A stretch of 64,000 bases of DNA, taken from positions 868,001-932,000 of the forward strand of contig PUDQ02000032.1 in NCBI GenBank assembly GCA_002964805.2, given 5' to 3'. Of the stretch, positions 44,542-56,217 are shown piece after piece. Position 1 is the stretch's first letter, and each line of letters begins with the position of its first letter. Below the pieces are notes generated by a model. The model worked only from the letters and a program-made list of their open reading frames with translations, had not been told where the DNA came from and made no database searches. Made by a program: the position numbers and the translations under genes. The stretch comes from Trametes villosa (taxonomy: Eukaryota; Basidiomycota; Agaricomycetes; Polyporales; Polyporaceae).

Positions 44542-45702
44542 TAGCGGAGGGCAGATGCAGAAGCTCGCGGTGTGAGTGTTTCTTTGCTCTATCCTATCTC
44601 TTTCTAGGCGACGAAGTGCATCGGCTGAGTCAATGTATCTATGCAGAGCCCGGACGTTCATGCGCTCCATAGTAGCAGACGAGCCGAAGGTTGGCATGCT
44701 GCTCTTCGACGAGCCCAGCGCTGCACTCGACCCCTTGGCCGAACACGGTGAGCTTTGAGATCGCCTACAAGTACTACTCCTGCCATGCCATACTAACCGG
44801 CCTTCCCAGATTTGTTCAACCGCCTACAGGAACTGCGAGGCAACAAGACAATGATATTCTCCTAGTGACTTGCAAAGCCCGGCCTCAGGCCGTTAGGCCG
44901 CCAGGCCGAGCCCTAAGTAGGCCGGGCCGAGCCGGGCTTTGACAAGGGCTTACAACGGCCTCAAAGCCCGGCTCGAAGTGGCATGGGGCCGGGCCGAGCC
45001 GGCAGGCCGGGGCTTTGGCTGCTATGAAAGGTTTGCCTCCAAAACGCGCGTATTTGGGTGTCGGTCGGGTTTGAACTGAGTAAAACATGGTATGATAGTC
45101 AGATAGATGCAGTTTAAGCGTATATGTGTGCTAAAGTCACCTTTCGACCGCGTCTGCAGCGGCGGTAGGAGCGTCAGTAACAAGCGCCCGTTATCCGGCC
45201 GCGGTTGCGTGCCCCGATTTAAGCACAACGAACCGGTATTCTCGCCTTCAAACAGTTCGGGACACCCACAGGTAGCTCCATATTGGGTAAACTGATCCCA
45301 AACAGGTATTTTGAAGCGTGTAGCCATACCACCCAAAGCCCCGGCTTAAGCCGAGCCGGGCCCTAGCCGGGCTTGAGCCGTAACATAGGGCCCGGCTTGC
45401 AGGCAGCTCAGGCCGGAGCCCTTGTAAGCCGGGCCCGAGCCCCGTCTTTCAGGCCGAGCCGGGCCCTGCAAGTCACTATATTCTCCTCGCACCGGTTCGG
45501 CAGACTCATGCGCAAGGCGAATCTCATGATGTCAGTGTTTCCCGAGCACTGAGTCCCCGTTTTCAGAACTCGTTGCGCTAACCTGCTTGATAGACACATG
45601 AACGACACTGCCATTGTCGAGTCGGGCACTCATGAGGAGTTGCTGGAACGACGAGGCAAGTACGCCGAGGTATGGGCCCTTCAAGCAGAGGCATTCCTCT
45701 GA
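44541..45702 (+). pseudogene. ABC transporter B, back part (inverted, with transposon insertion)
   Basis: Begins mid-exon inside the ABC signature (LSGGQMQKLAV). Exons 44541-44571, 44647-44747, 44810-44862 plus 45479-45522 (split by the transposon) and then from 45594 follow exactly the splice pattern of transporters A and C. Walker B reads [15 protein letters not shown]. The H-loop SSHRFG is cut by a 616-bp element whose first three bases create an in-frame TAG. The end [19 protein letters not shown]...QAEAFL matches A and C. The Walker A and membrane parts are at 56805-59082 on the other strand. It cannot encode a transporter as it stands. Confidence 0.88.
44863..45478. mobile_element. 616-bp hAT-like non-autonomous element inserted in an ABC transporter exon
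   Basis: Terminal inverted repeats begin TAGTGACTTGCA at both ends (44863 inward and 45478 inward) and continue imperfectly for about 20 bp. It is flanked by the 8-bp target-site duplication TATTCTCC (44855-44862 and 45479-45486). Both subterminal regions are packed with GGCCGGGCC/GAGCCGGGC-type repeats, while the centre (45010-45340) is of ordinary composition. No transposase ORF. Removing it with one duplication copy restores the exon frame exactly. Confidence 0.93.
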
Positions 45703-45991
45703 CGAGGCTCTTGCGCATGAGATATGCGCAGGTTTGGCGCTGTCACGGACGCGACATCCGCTTGCCATGCATGATACGGAGAGGCACTGTATATATGCCA
45801 AGGAATTGGGGAGTGCGTCGCGATACATCACCTGGCACTACACTGAAAGCTCGATTTCGACTCGAATACTAGTATCCGTGTACATGAACACTTTGACCAT
45901 TCCCATTTTACCCTGCATCCCCTTGTCCGTATGTGCGGGAGCTCTATGTACAAACGATGCGCCTAATCGGTACAAGATTGCCCCGAAAGTG

Positions 45992-48800
45992 TCACAGGAA
46001 CGCCTGCGCCTGCAGCTTCCAAATGTTAGCGTATCCCCCATCCCGCTTGAGTAGCTCCTCGTGGGTTCCACTTTCGAGGATCACCGAGTCGTTCATATAC
46101 CTATCGACTCTATCAGCGCCGCAAAGCCCCACACGAAGACGAGACCCACAGAATCAAGTCCGCGTGGCGCGTCAGGTTCCCGAAGCGGTGCGACGAGAAC
46201 AGCATCGTCTTGTTTCCCCGGAGCTCGCGAAGGCGGTTGAAGAGGTCTGCGCCACCGCACAAGCGTCAGTACGATGGAGTCGAAGCCAGCAATGGGGCCG
46301 GGGGAGAATCGGGGAAGCCGAGAAACCCACTCACCGTGCTCCGCGACGGGGTCAAGTGACGCGCTAGGCTCATCGAAGAGCAACAGTCCCACCTTCGCGT
46401 CTTCCGGCACCACCGAGCGCATGAACGTCCGCGCCCTTTTCCAAAATCCTCGTCAGCCTGCGTACGTTCCGCGCCCCGTGGGCGTGCGCGCAGAGGTACT
46501 CACACTGCGAGCCGCTGCATCTGGCCGCCGCTGAGCGCGGACGCCTCGGACGTCTTCATGCCTGCGGCGCCACGCAAGACACCATAATCGACCTTGCGCC
46601 CAAAGAGCGTCGTAGTGCCCTCGGGCAGGCCGGAGTAGTAGTCGCGCACGGGGCGGTCAAGATATGTGTCGAACCCCTCTGGCAGCTTCTCGATGAATGC
46701 CTCTGCACCGCCGAGGCGCGCAGCGAGCCGCACGTGCGCGTCGTTTCCTGCCGCGGACGGGTCGCCGATGGCGATGTTGTCGCGGATCTACATAGGTGCG
46801 GGCAGTGTTCAGGGCGGAGAAGTGGAAAAGGGGGGCACGAGGGACGTACGGAGAGGGGGAAGTGCGTGTAGTCCTGGAAGAGGACTGATATGGCCTGGCG
46901 GAGATCGCGCAGGCGCAACGTGCGGATATCGTGTCCCCCGAGAAGGATCTGCCCCGCGTCGGGGTCGTGCAGGCGGACGATCAACTTCAGGATCGTGCTT
47001 TTCCCTGAGCCGTTCGCGCCGACGATCACCTGTATGCGGCGCGCGATGAGCACAGCCTCGAGGACAGGGCGCACGCACGTACGCAAAGCTGCCCGGGGAA
47101 TATCTTGAACGAGACATTCCGGAGCGCGTAGTTCTCGGCGCCGGGATACTTGAAATAAACGTTCCTGCACGCATATCAACGACGTTTAGACAATTGAATG
47201 CCGGGGCAGACGTGATGCTCACCTGAACTCGAGCTCCACTCCGGAGCGGATCTGGGCGGTGTCCTCGGGGAAGGGAACAGTCCCGTCCGCAACCTTGTTA
47301 GGGACGCTGGCGACCTCGTAGAGCTTGCGCACCTCGCCGAGCTGTGCAGCAAACGACTGTGTCGAGCTCATGAGCTCGAATATATTGAAGGCAAAGGTGT
47401 TTGTCGTCTCCTGCACCATCTGCAGCGAGGCGAGCGACACGGGCATGCTCGCGGGGTGCTGCACTGCTCGAAGGGTAAAGAATATCTGCATGTGCAGATG
47501 TCAGGCGCGGGCACAAGTATGTGCACAATCAAATACGCAACCTGTGGGAGTTCGCGAAGGGGGTATTGGATCAGTGCCCAGAGGCTGAACCGGTCTCTGA
47601 CACCACCGTGTAGTTGCCACTGCCTGAATGCGCTGTCGGCGTCGCCTATGCGCTGCGACGCGGTCTCGAACTCTATAACGCAAATTGTTAGCCAAGCCAA
47701 TCGACGCGGGTAGTAAACTATTGCGCACCGGACACTGCGTATTCGCCTAGGTTGCCTGCTACGATTTCCTTGCGATGCGCAACCTCTTTCACGGCGCGCA
47801 TCCAGCCCTGCAGCTTCAGGTAGTCCCTGTTCGTCGTAGTAGCTGCCCATACTGCATAAAAGAAGAATTTCAGTAAAATTTGCAGACATGGCCGTGAGAT
47901 ACGTTCGATGAGTACCTTGTGCGCGGCCTCCTAGCAAGCCGGCGCTCGAGAGCCACTGTATAGTCTGCGAGGACATCGTAAGCCCAGCAAGGAGGTATCC
48001 GTCCCTCTGGCCGCGTAGCGTCTGACCAAGCACGACGACCTGCGTAGTAGCCTGTGTTGCCGCCCTTGCGAAGCCGGATATCATCTCGATAGCGTTCCAG
48101 GCGACGGGCGACATGAACGTCGTGGTGGTCACGTCGTCCAGTTGCCGCTGCACCGACACGGTTTCGTACGTAGGCAGGTCGAGCCGCGCCCGCGCGCGGA
48201 AGATGTGCTCGTCGGACCACTGCCGAACGCGCCATATGAGGCTCGCGCGGGCGCGCGCACGAACGAACTCGACGAGGTGGGAGGCAATCGTGCAGGCGAT
48301 GCGACCGCCGCAGATGGCGAGGAGGTGGTCTTTGTCTACGGTGCGCGTATCGATCGCAACTTGCATCTGCGGTCCCAAGCGTGAGTACATGTTCCGGAAA
48401 TAGGAGAGTGGCTCGCACTATGTGTAGGAGCTGGCCTTGATACCTATTTGAGAAAACGGTGTTAGCAGCGAGTCTATATATGGGACAAGGACACTTGCCA
48501 AAGAGAAAGGGCGGGCATGAACGCCTTGACGATCTCGAGGGCGAAAAATATGACAAGCAGCACGGCGCAGTAAGGGATGCTAAACACATCCCTCACCATC
48601 CGCGCGACGTAGGGCGTGCATTTAACGACCTCCGCGTGTTGCTCGAGTATGGCCAGCCCTGGCAGACGCGATGTCGATCCTACCCTTTCTTCGTATACAT
48701 CCCATACGCCGCAGCGTGTATGCCTGACTCGCCGCGTGTCGTTGATGTCGAACGGCCCCTTCTGCGACGACGTCTTCGGATATCTGCCCCAGCGTCGCAT
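45992..48800 (-). CDS. ABC transporter C (half-size, membrane domain plus ATPase)
   Basis: Twelve exons: 48800-48499, 48443-48419, 48366-47916, 47851-47729, 47672-47542, 47485-47223, 47164-47083, 47029-46850, 46787-46504, 46435-46335, 46246-46150 and 46100-45992. The product is 715 residues, exactly as for transporter A. Walker A GANGSGKS, signature ALSGGQMQR, Walker B GLLLFDEP and H-loop SSHRFG are all intact. Membrane segments include [23 protein letters not shown] and [23 protein letters not shown]. Intron 1 (48498-48444) has a GC donor (GCAAGT) where A has GT. An ATG at 48836 would add 12 residues. It lies wholly inside the inverted block, so its orientation was plus before the inversion. 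Confidence 0.85.
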
Positions 48801-48897
48801 CGTGAGGGAAGAGGAGATGCAGAAACTTGCAGACACAGCGTCTTATATGTGTAAGAATCTGATTACGACCAGTGACCACCATCCCGCAGGAACCGAG

Positions 48898-49414
48898 TCA
48901 AGGTGGGCGCGTCTTGCGACTGATGGTCCACGAGACCACCGTACGGGACCGTGGGGTTGTCAGCGCTTCGATTGGCAGGATTTCCCACCAGCTCCCGGTT
49001 AAGCCCAGATTGCCGTAGGGAGATGTGCTGAGGAGCCCTGCGAGGGCGGACCTCGAGCCGGGGCCGGTGTAGCGCGCGGAGGGCTCGTCCGCGAACAAGC
49101 TATACTTGCTGAGCTGCTTGTAGAGCTCGCCCCTGCCCGCGAGTTCGAACATGAGGGGGACCCACTTCTCGTCGTGGAAGTAGCTGTGGAGGTGCGGGCC
49201 GTGCAGGTGCCGTATGTTCCGCTGTCCCTTGCTCATGAAAGGCTTGCCCGATACATGCGCTGGGTCCGTGTCGTCTTCGTGTGCCAGATATATTCCTGTG
49301 CAAATATACTACACTGGTGTTCTGTTGACATGAATCTTCAGCTTTCCTCTGCGATAGATGAAGTTAACTGTACTTACAAACTAGTGGAGGCGGTACGCGC
49401 GCTACGTCGAGTAT
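48898..49414 (-). CDS. Unrecognised protein, His/Trp-rich; gene model uncertain
   Basis: The best part is an open stretch from about 49297 to 48898: YLAHEDDTDPAHVSGKPF, then RNIRHLHGPHLHSYFHDEK, WVPLMFELAGRGELYKQLSK, YSLFADEPSARYTGPG and NLGLTGSWWEILPIEALTTP. This looks like a conserved globular segment, not a chance ORF. A possible first exon (MILDVARVPPPLV, 49414-49373) splices to it with a TGA at the junction, so either another start is used or the gene is damaged. I do not recognise the family; HLHGPHLHSYFH could bind metal, but that is a guess. It lies upstream of ABC transporter C on the same strand. Confidence 0.4.
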
Positions 49415-50506
49415 CATGGCAGTAAGTATGCTCGAGCTAGGGACACGCGAGCCCGAGAACCTAATTCGAAGAAGACGGTGGTTACTTCAGGGACATCTCA
49501 CTGGGATGTCGGATTGCAATAAGTGTCGCGAGGGGGCTATATGAGCGCGAAATCGGCGCCTTGTAACGTACGCACGGGAACGGGGAATCCGGACGTACCG
49601 CGAATTGCGATTCCAGTTCATCTCAACCATTCCGCGGTTCAATTTCTTGCCTGCAAGGACACCATGTCTAAGCAAGTTCGATGACATTCACCACGATGGG
49701 GATATCCGCTGTCTGACTGCCATTCGTTAATGAAAAAGGCCTGCGGAGGAGGGGCTGTCAGAAGTTACTAATCGACTTGCCGTAAGCGGCCTATGTAGCA
49801 TCGTCATCCTGGCACCAGGCACAGCAGGCTCTCGGACCTTCGAGTCGTCGCGGAATTCAAGAGCCTTGGACTGACATACGTGTCCGTACGTATGTCATTT
49901 CTGTAGCTCGTGGCCAGCCGTCTGCAAGCGTGGGCTGGTGGTGGGAGAACGCGCGGCCGCAAGCTAGGCCGGCCTCAGGCTGGCGACAGCAAACGCAAAT
50001 CGCCACCTGCAAAGGCCGTGGGTCCAGATTCTCCGGCCTCGCCGCCCGGCAGCGCCGGCCACCCGGCGGAGAAAGTGCCACTTTCGGCACTCCCCCGGCC
50101 GGGGGTGTCACCAGGGGGCGCCCGATTGGCTGGTTGAGTGTGGAGACCGGCGATACAGCAGTGGCTTCGGACAACTGACGTCATGTCTGCCTAGACCGCC
50201 GAGTGAAAGTGGGTGGGGAGGCCGAAGTAATACCTTTCTTTCCTGACCTTTTCACGTTGATTCCTTACCACCATCGTCCTCATCGTCGTCGACCTCTGCT
50301 CGCCGTCGCAGACGTCCTCCAAGCCCCCTCCGCTCTTCTCCCCATCGTTCACCACGACGTCAGGCACGGCCCCCGCCCCTTCCTCCGGCCATCCGGAGGA
50401 TGCCCTCGACAGCTTTGCCGCTGCAATCTCTGCCCGCTATGCTCAGCAAGCGACTCCCCTCATCTCCCTCAACAGCCCCTCGCTCTCCCCGCCTCAGCTG
50501 TCCCTG
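49415..50506. other. Upstream region of the phosphatase gene with palindromic GC-rich segment
   Basis: Contains a 9-bp-arm hairpin (GACATACGT/ACGTATGTC, 49873-49896), a perfect 14-bp palindrome CCCCCGGCCGGGGG (50092-50105) and GTGCC/GGCAC palindromes near 50075. From 50260 the phosphatase frame is open without an ATG, so an upstream coding exon ending near 50295 is possible. Confidence 0.45.
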
Positions 50507-53500
50507 ATGGCGCAGACGACGGCGGCAGCTTCCATGGCAGCACCTCCGAGCTTTATGCCGCCGCCCATCTCCTTCTCCAAGTCTCTTCCGACGGCTGCAT
50601 CTTCCTCCGGAGCCGCTTCCTCCGTCACCCTTCCTCCGAGCGCCTTCACCGCCCTTCCTCCCTCCGCACTCAAGTCCGTGCTGTCCGATCCCTCCGCCCT
50701 CATCCTCGATATCCGCCCTCACAATGCGTACATCCAAGCCCGGATACCTAACGCACTCTCGCTCTCGGTGCCTTCTACCCTCCTCAAGCGCCCTTTATTC
50801 TCTCTGTCTAAGCTGGCCGAGATGCTACCCACATCCTCTGCTCGGGACAAGTTCTCAAAGTGGCCGGAAGCGTCGCGCATTCTCGTATACGACGCGGACT
50901 CCGCAAGCATCCCTCAGCAGACCCAGGCCAGCAATTTGCTGGGGCTGATGCGCAAGTTCCGCGGTGAGGGCTTCCCACCGGAGAGAGAGATTGCATGGCT
51001 ACGCGGAGGATTCCACGCGGTTTGGAGGGATCACCCTGATCTTGTGAGCCAAGAGCCCACTCCGGAGGAAACGGAAGAAGACGAGGGACAAGCGGAGGCA
51101 GAGGCTATTGCACCGTTGGGCAAGACGACGTCCGCGCCCAATGCAACACGTGCTCTTCGCGCGAAGCAGCTGCCCATGGCCGCGTTCACGTCTACAACCA
51201 CTATCCCGTTGCGACCCAGGGTAAGTGCACCTCGTACAGGCAGCTTGTGTCTGCTGCTCACCAGAATCTCGATCAGGCGATGCCGCCCCCGACGTCCGTG
51301 CCCATGCAGATCGTGCCCCCCACTCCTGCGATGCCGCGAGAGGACCCGTTCGCCAAACTACCTGCTATCCCACCGACACCCGCATCGGAGACACTGCCAG
51401 CGTCATTGCCTGCTCAGCGACCAGCGGAGTTCTCCTTGCGGCTACCGTCTGGCTTCGGTCGCAAGACTGCAGGCGGAGCAGCTGGCTCAGTCCCCAGAGG
51501 TCCGCTGTACAGCATGCCTACGCTCTCGCCGCAGTATACGCATTCCGGAGCGTATAATCGTGGCTCAAGTTTCTCTGTTCCGGGACGCCAGGTAAGCATA
51601 GCAGGCTCGTCGGACATCATGAAAGTGCATTAGGAGGGCGGTGATCTCGGGGCGGCCTCGGATTGCCTCGAAGTGACCCTCGACACGCCTCGCATAACCC
51701 TTGTATCACCCGGTAGAGACCTCGGGATGGATCTCTTACGATTTACCACCACGAGGCCTCGCGAGGCATCTCGAGGATTTGTTTCGCCGCCCGAGGCGGT
51801 CCAGATGCATTTTTTATTTTCTCCGACATATCTGGCTAGTCTGCTCATCAATGAGACTGACGATATCTTCAGGTTGCGTTCAATCCTTTCTTCGACACAA
51901 TCCGGCAGAACATCGAACTCGGCACTCGCGATCCGAGCGGTTCGAACGGAGAGGGAATCCCGCTCAAGCTCCCCAGGCGAGTTCGCCGACGGGTTGGTGA
52001 GCTACCGTTCGAGTGGCTTCGTCAAATTGCGAGGAAGAGTCGACACTCCACCGATACCAGCAGCACGACCGAGGATAGCGACGACTCATCCGGTAGCGAT
52101 ATCGACACAACCGCGGAGCAGCCAAGGTCACGTATGGACACGGTGACGTCGACGGTCCAATCGGCTCCTCCTTCACATCCGCGCTTCGACGCAATGGCAC
52201 GGCGCTCGCCACCGAAGTCGCGGTCTTCGTCCCCGGTGCAGCCTATTCCCATCCCCAGATCGCGCACGCGGCCAGACCGGTCATCGTCCCCCTCCAGTCC
52301 GACGCCCTCGTCGCATTCACATTCGCCTTCGGACGCGGAAGAGCTCACGAAAGCACTGGAGGCGCAGTTCTACAACATCGAGCTGGGTGAGCAGAAGCGT
52401 TTGCTTGGTGTCATGGAGCGACATAGTATGGAGAGCGGGAAGGTTATCCAAGAGGGCGGTGGAGTGCGTGGAGTCCTGGGCACGGTCCCGCCGGGGAAGC
52501 CTGCCGAGGGCAAGCCGTCGGTCGGCGCCAGCGTGATCGCCCAGAGCGATGCTCAGGCGGCCGCGGCCGTCGGTGAGGAGGCTGTGGCGTCGTTCCCTTA
52601 CAGTATCACTGCAGGCCTGGAGAAGGGCGCGAAGAACAGGTGAGTTACGGACTCGTCTCATGCAATGTGCGCCGCGCTCTGACACGACTCTCTTCAGGTA
52701 CCGGAACATCTGGCCTTTCGAGCACGCGCGTGTGAGGTTGCGGAAGATCAAGCCCGATGACGACGACTACATGAACGCTAGCTTCGTGCAGCCGCTCGGG
52801 ACCACGAAACGCTACATCGCAACCCAGGGGCCGCTTCCGGCTACGTTCACCGACTTCTGGACGTGAGTAATCCGCTTACCTTGTCCATAGCCCTCCACTG
52901 ACGGCCTTTGTGCAGCCTGTGCTGGGAACAGAACGTGCACGTCATCGTGATGCTCACACGCGAGATCGAAGGCTCCTCGGTGAAGTGCGGCAAGTACTGG
53001 GAGCCCGGGACCTACGGGACTCTGCACTTGCGTTTGCTGGAGACGAACGACACCCCGGAGCGGGAGCAGCAGCGCCGCGACAGCGAGATCAACAGCGGCT
53101 TCTTCAGCGCACACCTCCAGCAGGCGAAGCCCGCGCCCGTGCGGAAGGACAAGAAGGGCAAGGGGACCGCCGATGATGCAGATGGCTCTTCCACCATCAA
53201 GCGTGTCTTCGAGCTTACCAACTCGGCCTACCCACTTGCACCACCGCGCACCGTGACGCAGTTCCAGTACCTGGAGTGGCCCGACCTCAACGTCCCCGAG
53301 AACCCTCGTGGCGTGCTCAACCTCATTCGCCAGGTCGAAGACGTGGTCGAGCAATCACGGTCCGCCGGGCAGAAGCAGTGGGGCGAAGGCCCGTTGCACC
53401 CAAAGCCGCGTGTCAAGAAGCCCAGCCCAGAGCGACCATCAGCCAAGCTCGGGAGCACGACCGTCGCCGGATCCGACTCCTCTGCGGACCTTGTCGACTC

Positions 53501-55328
53501 GCTGACGGGCGTGAACTTGCTGGCGAAGGAGCATGCCCCGGTCCTCCTGCACTGTTCTGCTGGTGTCGGGCGCACGGGAGGGTTCATCGCCGTGGATGCC
53601 GTGCTCGACGGTGTCCGGCGGGAGATGCGGAAGCGCAGGGAGGGCAAGGTCAAGGAGACGGCTACCGCGGAGGAGGCGTCGACGTACGGCCAGGGCCGCT
53701 CTGGCACGGCGGACAGCGGCTGGAGCTCGAGTCGTAGTCGCAGTCCGACTCAGAGCAGGAGTAACAGTCCAGCTGTGATCAACCGCTCGCCAGACCTCAT
53801 GGAGGTCGACTCGACACCAAGTCCGTTCGCGGGCAGCAAGGAGGCCTCGCAGCTGACGGCCCCGGTGGCCGCTGGCGATCGCCAGGTGCACGTCCCCGTG
53901 GCCGGCTTCGCTGACGCAGTGCCGATGGACGTCGACGAGCGCCAGGAAGGGCCGTCGAGCAGCGTTCAGCCCACACCTATCCCCTCGGGCTCCGGGCTGA
54001 GGCGTCCCACTATCCCCGCGCCGCTCATGCAAGCATCCCCCGCGCTCGTCGAAGAGGTCAAGCGCGCTACCCTGCGCGCGTGGCCGAGTATGCCCCTCGC
54101 GACGCCCTCGCCGTTGACTGCACCCACGATCGCGCCGCTGGACCAGGCGATGCAGCACCGCGGCGCGTCGAGCGTCCTATCCGGGAGTAGCTACGAGTCG
54201 ACCGTGCGCAGCGGGTCCGCCTCGGCGTCTAACTCGAACTCGCGGTCGCGGTCGTCTGTGAGCCCGCCGAGCCCCCCCTCCAGTCAGGCGGACAGCTCGA
54301 CAAGCGCGATGGTTGGCAAGACGGCGCGGCTCACGATGGCGAGCCCCCCGCCGCCGGTGAAGGAGGCGCTACCCCCATCCAGCAAGCTGCAGGGCGAGAG
54401 GGATTCTTTGGGTGCGCACACCGCTCAGACCCGGCCCTCCTCTCAGTCGCGACGGCTCAACTCGTGGAGGTCAGAAGTGCACTCTTCGGACCTCGCGCTG
54501 ATAGAAGAATCATCCGCGTCGGCGCCGGCTCCGTCGCAGGCACAGTTGCAGTCGGGGAAGCCGGCGCAGCCGCACTCGCAGCCACACTCACAGTCGCAGT
54601 CGAGCTCGAGCTCCACGTCGACGTCCGCGGTGACCACGCGGCCCGGGCCGCCGTCCCCTGACCTGAAGGAGCCGAGGCGGCTACACGTGGACGCGTCCCC
54701 GCCGCTGCTGTCGTCGTACGAGGACCCGATCCGGCGCGTGGTGGAGGACATGCGCGAGCAGCGGATGAGCCTGTGCCAGAGCCTCCGCCAATACGTGTTC
54801 GTGCACCGGGCGATCATCGAGGGCGCGCTCATGATCGTCGACGAGGAGAAGAAGCGCAAGGGGAGCGTCGAGGTCGCCGCAAGCAAGGCGCCGGTCGACG
54901 CGACGCGCCCGCGCAAGTCCTCGGTCCCCATCTTCCCCGTCGAGCCCGCGCAGAACCCGATGGCCCGCCAACGCGTGTCCTCTATCCCTAGCATCTCAGG
55001 CGAGCCCGCGACCGCGCGCCTCGGGTCGCCGTTCCTCCCGTCAGATGGCGAGCGCGAGGTGTCGCGTAAGCGCAGCTACCCCGAGTTCGTCGCGGGGAAC
55101 ACGATCGTCGAGGGCGTGGTCGCGCCCGCGAGCGGGCGACCGAAGCGCGTCGGGAGCCCGGCGGAGCTGACGAAGGAGGACGTCGACGCCCATGGCGGGG
55201 TGTTGCTCACGAAGCGGCCGAGCGTGAAGCGCCGGCAGCGGCCGAGCGACGTGGGCGGGCAGCGCCCGAAGTTCGATACCATCCTCAGCGGGACGGCGCC
55301 GCCGGACGCGGGCGCGGGCGCGCGGTAG
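50507..55328 (+). CDS. Pyp1/Ptp2-type protein tyrosine phosphatase with rhodanese-like domain
   Basis: Exons 50507-51220, 51265-51591, 51873-52639, 52698-52862 and 52916-55328 give 1461 residues from the first in-frame ATG. Residues about 50-180 form a CDC25/rhodanese-like domain (ALILDIRPHNAYIQARIPNA, WLRGGFHAVW), but the catalytic-cysteine position reads VYDAD, so it is presumably non-catalytic. The classical PTP domain follows: NIWPFEHARVRL, YIATQGPL, the WPD loop FQYLEWPDLNVPEN and the P-loop HCSAGVGRTGG (Cys about 871). The Q-loop helix SLCQSLRQYVFVHRA is at about 1279, after an unusually long Ser/Pro-rich insert. Family knowledge: such phosphatases inactivate stress MAP kinases. The start may lie further upstream. 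Confidence 0.88.
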
Positions 55329-56217
55329 TCGGTAGTCGGCGTTCTTCCTGCCCAGTGGTGTTCTTGGACATTTCTGTACGTACTTATCTCCTTGCCTCCC
55401 GTCGCCGTGTTTGGACGCGTTCTCAACGGAGGTTGTAGTCACTACTTGTACGTTAACGTCTCTTGCGATCGCATATTCTGTCTGTGTCCCGCGCATCTGT
55501 TCCATATGTACCCTTGCCCATCATTAATCATCGAATTCGCATCCACAGTGTATCCGTCCCCGTCAGCTTGTGTCTGTGCCATCGTCCCCATCATCCTCGC
55601 TCTCATCCTCGTCCCCGTTCACGCACTGCACTGTCACGCCCGCACCGCCAGCACACACACGGCCGCGCACGCCCATACTCGTATACCTCCTCCCCCTGCA
55701 CATATACATCTATGCACATGCACATGTAGCCAGGCGTTACGTAGACCACATCGCGCACGCCGCCCGCCTCCACTGTATCATACCGGCATATACATACTGC
55801 TTTCGAGCTTTCGATGAACGAGAAACGTGTTGTTCTGCAGCCGGCCTCGTGCGCGGAGTGAGCGAGCCTTGAGGCGGGTTGGTATAAAGGTGAGTTCTTT
55901 GGCACACTCGTGCTAAAGGACCCTTGGCTTTAATTGAATACTCCGTCCTACTTGTTAATGCATAGATTTCCAACTGAATACTCCGTCTTGTAGGGTCCCG
56001 CCACCGAGTCGAGCGTCACTCTGTGGCGCGTGTATCCGATGCCAAAGATCCTTGCTTCAAACATGCAGGGTTGGTGCGGCTGCGCCCTTATAACGGCGCC
56101 GCCTCTGTCGCTTGTGATGTCCTTCCCGCCAAGACCTAGCGTCTCGATAACATATCCGGTGTCTACTACTCCCCCCGCCGCACACTCTCTATCATACCAC
56201 CTCCGAGAAAGTTGAGA
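55329..56217. other. Intergenic region, no gene seen
   Basis: Phosphatase 3' UTR and promoter of the F-box paralogue 7 front part. A 14-bp direct repeat TGAATACTCCGTCY lies near 55936 and 55976. The Cys/Tyr-rich ORFs at 55463-55872 look like chance. Confidence 0.5.

Noticed and set aside
45010..45336. ORF inside the 616-bp element as a transposase fragment
   Set aside because: No DDE, zinc-finger or hATC-like motif; the element is too short to be autonomous.
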